From positions 1 through 7,203 of the forward strand of contig NZ_ALEE01000079.1 of the NCBI RefSeq assembly GCF_000282995.1: a DNA stretch of 7,203 nt. The letters run 5' to 3'. Positions 4,911 through 7,203 of the stretch are shown in pieces (within the stretch, counting starts at the first letter, position 1; every line of letters begins with the position of its first letter). This stretch comes from Melaminivora alkalimesophila (GTDB taxonomy: Bacteria; Pseudomonadota; Gammaproteobacteria; Burkholderiales; Burkholderiaceae_C). The position numbers and the translations under genes are program-made. The notes under the pieces were generated by a model. That model worked only from the letters and a program-made list of their open reading frames with translations, did no database searches and was not told where the DNA came from.

Positions 4911-7019
4911 ATGGCCCGCAAAACCCCCCTCGAGCGCTACCGCAACATCGGTATCTCCGCCCACATCGACGCCGGCAAGACCACCACCTCCGAGCGCATC
5001 CTGTTCTACACCGGCGTGACCCACAAGCTGGGCGAGACGCACGAAGGCTCGGCCACCACCGACTGGATGGAGCAGGAGCAAGAGCGCGGCATCACGATCA
5101 CCTCGTCGGCCGTGACCTGCTTCTGGAAGGGCATGGACCTCAAGCGCCCTGAGCACCGCATCAACATCATCGACACCCCCGGCCACGTGGACTTCACCAT
5201 CGAGGTCGAGCGCTCCATGCGCGTGCTGGACGGCGCCGTGATGGTGTATTGCGCCGTGGGCGGCGTGCAGCCGCAGTCCGAGACTGTCTGGCGCCAGGCC
5301 AACAAGCACAAGGTGCCGCGCCTGGCCTTCGTCAACAAGATGGACCGCACCGGCGCGAACTTCTTCAAGGTCGTCGAGCAGATGAAGCTGCGCCTGAACG
5401 CCAACCCCGTGCCGGTGGTGATCCCCGTGGGCGCCGAGGACCACTTCCAGGGCGTGGTCGACCTCATCAAGATGAAGGCCATCCTCTGGGACGAAGCCTC
5501 CCAGGGCATGAAGTTCGAGTACGCCGAGATCCCCGCCGACCTGGTCGAGACGGCCAAGGAATGGCGCGAGAAGATGGTCGAATCGGCCGCCGAAGCCTCG
5601 GAAGAGCTGATGAACAAGTACCTGGAGGAAGGCGACCTGTCGGAAGAAGACATCATCGCCGGCCTGCGTCAGCGCACCATCGCCACCGAGATCCAGCCCA
5701 TGCTGTGCGGCTCGGCCTTCAAGAACAAGGGCGTGCAGCGCATGCTCGACGCCGTGCTCGATTTCCTGCCCTCGCCGGTGGACATCCCCGACGTGTCGGG
5801 CACCGATCCGGACGACGAAGAGAAGAAGCTGACCCGCAAGGCCGACGACAGCGAGAAGTTCTCGGCGCTGGCGTTCAAGCTGATGACCGACCCCTTCGTC
5901 GGCCAGCTGACCTTCGTGCGCGTGTATTCGGGCGTGCTCTCCAAGGGCGACACCGTCTACAACGCCGTCAAGGGCAAGAAGGAGCGCATCGGCCGCATCG
6001 TGCAGATGCACGCCAACGAGCGCCAGGAGATCGACGAGATCCGCGCCGGCGACATCGCCGCCTGCGTGGGCCTCAAGGAAGTGACCACCGGCGACACGCT
6101 GTGCGACATCGACGCGCCGATCATGCTCGAGAAGATGGTCTTCCCCGAGCCGGTGATTGCCCAGGCCGTCGAGCCCAAGTCCAAGGCCGACCAGGAGAAG
6201 ATGGGTATCGCCCTGTCGCGCCTGGCCTCGGAAGACCCGTCGTTTCGCGTGCGCACCGATGAGGAGTCGGGCCAGACCATCATCGCCGGCATGGGCGAGC
6301 TGCACCTGGACATCATCGTCGACCGCATGAAGCGCGAGTTCAACGTCGAGGCCAACGTCGGCAAGCCCCAGGTCGCCTACCGCGAGACGGTGCGCTCGAG
6401 CGTCAGCGACGTCGAGGGCAAGTTCGTGCGCCAGTCGGGCGGCAAGGGCCAGTACGGCCACGTCGTGTTCCGCCTGGAGCCCAACGAGCCGGGCAAGGGC
6501 TTCGAGTTCCTCGACGAGATCAAGGGCGGCGTGGTGCCGCGCGAGTACATCCCTGCGGTGCAAAAGGGCGTGGAAGAGGCGTTGACGGCCGGCGTGCTGG
6601 CCGGCTACCCGGTGGTGGACGTCAAGGTCGCGCTCACCTTCGGCTCCTACCACGACGTGGACTCGTCCGAGCAGGCCTTCAAGATGGCCGCCATCTTCGG
6701 CTTCAAGGAAGCGGCCCGCAAGGCGAACCCGGTGATCCTCGAGCCCATGATGGCCGTGGAAGTCGAGACGCCCGAGGACTACGCCGGCACGGTGATGGGC
6801 GACCTGTCGTCGCGACGCGGCATGGTGCAGGGCATGGACGACATCGTCGGTGGCGGCAAGGCCATCAAGGCCGAGGTGCCGCTGTCGGAGATGTTCGGCT
6901 ACGCCACGCAGCTGCGTTCCATGACGCAGGGCCGCGCCACCTACACGATGGAATTCAAGCACTACGCCGAGGCCCCGCGCAACGTGGCCGAGGCGATCAT
7001 CGCCTCGCGCGCCAAGTAA
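4911..7019 (+). CDS. fusA: Translation elongation factor G
   Basis: A 702-residue GTPase that drives translocation of tRNA and mRNA on the ribosome and, with RRF, recycles ribosomes. The G domain shows G1 at A17-H-I-D-A-G-K-T24, the switch I end at R59-G-I-T-I-T, G3 at D88-T-P-G-H92, G4 at N142-K-M-D145, and G5 at G267-S-A269. Domain II follows (about 310-400), then domain III (about 410-485), domain IV with the G510-G-K-G-Q-Y-G516 motif and [13 protein letters not shown], and domain V (about 615-690) with [19 protein letters not shown]. The length is standard. It lies third in the str operon, 80 bases after rpsG, behind a strong stem-loop. The ribosome site is weak (GAAAG near 4897-4901). 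The position beside rpsL, rpsG and tuf marks it as the main EF-G rather than a second paralogue. Confidence 0.98.
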   Translation: MARKTPLERYRNIGISAHIDAGKTTTSERILFYTGVTHKLGETHEGSATTDWMEQEQERGITITSSAVTCFWKGMDLKRPEHRINIIDTPGHVDFTIEVERSMRVLDGAVMVYCAVGGVQPQSETVWRQANKHKVPRLAFVNKMDRTGANFFKVVEQMKLRLNANPVPVVIPVGAEDHFQGVVDLIKMKAILWDEASQGMKFEYAEIPADLVETAKEWREKMVESAAEASEELMNKYLEEGDLSEEDIIAGLRQRTIATEIQPMLCGSAFKNKGVQRMLDAVLDFLPSPVDIPDVSGTDPDDEEKKLTRKADDSEKFSALAFKLMTDPFVGQLTFVRVYSGVLSKGDTVYNAVKGKKERIGRIVQMHANERQEIDEIRAGDIAACVGLKEVTTGDTLCDIDAPIMLEKMVFPEPVIAQAVEPKSKADQEKMGIALSRLASEDPSFRVRTDEESGQTIIAGMGELHLDIIVDRMKREFNVEANVGKPQVAYRETVRSSVSDVEGKFVRQSGGKGQYGHVVFRLEPNEPGKGFEFLDEIKGGVVPREYIPAVQKGVEEALTAGVLAGYPVVDVKVALTFGSYHDVDSSEQAFKMAAIFGFKEAARKANPVILEPMMAVEVETPEDYAGTVMGDLSSRRGMVQGMDDIVGGGKAIKAEVPLSEMFGYATQLRSMTQGRATYTMEFKHYAEAPRNVAEAIIASRAK

Positions 7020-7031
7020 GCGGCGCTGCGC

Positions 7032-7072
7032 GAAACGGGCTGCCCCGCCGGCGGCCCGTTTCCGCCTTTTTT
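7032..7072 (+). terminator. Intrinsic terminator between fusA and tuf
   Basis: GAAACGGGC (7032-7040) pairs perfectly with GCCCGTTTC (7054-7062). Four inner pairs, one of them G-U, extend the stem to 13 bp with a five-base loop (7045-7049). Six T's lie at 7067-7072, after four bases (CGCC). The element begins 13 bases after the fusA stop. The small gap before the T-run and the essential gene downstream suggest either partial read-through or a separate promoter for tuf. Confidence 0.7.
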
Positions 7073-7178
7073 CCTGTCTGCGATCCGGTGCCGTCCCGTG
7101 GCCCTGTGCGGGGCGAGTCAGCAACCGGGTGCAGACGTTAAACCGTCACACAGGCAAGGCTCTTTTGGAGTACAGAAA

Positions 7179-7203
7179 ATGGCAAAAGGTAAGTTCGAGC
7201 GTA
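7179..7203 (+). CDS. tuf: Elongation factor Tu, first eight codons (continues past window)
   Basis: The ATG at 7179 opens MAKGKFER, the usual N-terminus of beta- and gammaproteobacterial EF-Tu, and the window ends inside the ninth codon. EF-Tu brings aminoacyl-tRNA to the ribosome as a GTP complex. The start is backed by GGAG at 7167-7170 with an eight-base spacer and by the expected place as last gene of the str operon. The 7073-7178 stretch before it holds a small GC-rich hairpin (GCCC 7101-7104 with GGGC 7111-7114). I see no convincing promoter there; TTAAAC at 7138-7143 is a poor -10 candidate with no -35. Many proteobacteria carry a second tuf copy elsewhere, which cannot be judged here. 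Confidence 0.9.

Noticed and set aside
4827..7124. 765-codon open frame on the minus strand across fusA
   Set aside because: It mirrors fusA exactly, its translation is a His/Leu/Asp/Val-rich sequence typical of antisense frames in GC-rich genes, and it has no recognisable domain. fusA is certain on the other strand.
7138..7143. TTAAAC as the -10 box of a tuf promoter
   Set aside because: It matches only three of six consensus positions and has no -35 element at a suitable distance.

Overview
The window is GC-rich chromosomal DNA. It most likely comes from a betaproteobacterium of the order Burkholderiales, probably near the Comamonadaceae. The pointers are the strong G/C preference at third codon positions, an EF-Tu that begins MAKGKFER, and the style of the housekeeping proteins. 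The genus cannot be fixed from this sequence alone. Every real gene lies on the + strand and coding density is high. No insertion sequence, phage gene, tRNA, rRNA or CRISPR array is visible.

Left part (1-2479): the 3' end of a HemJ/CopD-type membrane protein (haem synthesis), a polytopic VanZ-family membrane protein, a small thioredoxin-fold [2Fe-2S] protein, and a short alpha/beta hydrolase. The four genes are closely spaced (gaps of 15, 9 and 26 bases). The [2Fe-2S] gene appears to have its own promoter, with a -10 box built on the stop codon of the VanZ gene, and its message may be leaderless. A GC-rich hairpin followed by five T's right after the hydrolase stop probably ends this group.

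Middle (2480-3687): a complete D-alanyl-D-alanine carboxypeptidase of the PBP5/6 class with a signal peptide, the SxxK, SGN and KTG motifs, and a C-terminal amphipathic anchor. It trims peptidoglycan side chains on the outer face of the inner membrane.

Right part (3688-7203): the str cluster in its classic order, rpsL (S12), rpsG (S7), fusA (EF-G) and the first codons of tuf (EF-Tu). A promoter is recognisable (TTGCCA, 17 bases, TACACT). Its predicted start runs straight into a perfect 16-bp palindrome, followed by a tandem 10-bp repeat in the leader. The gaps inside the operon are long and structured: 162 bases between rpsL and rpsG with several nested hairpins and a possible 14-codon upstream ORF, 80 bases between rpsG and fusA with a 14-bp stem, and 159 bases between fusA and tuf with an apparent intrinsic terminator. 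These gaps probably set the relative output of S12, S7, EF-G and EF-Tu.

The genes themselves are ordinary conserved housekeeping genes and I see no new multi-gene system. The observations most worth a second look are the non-coding elements in and before the str operon and the possible leaderless promoter at 1422.
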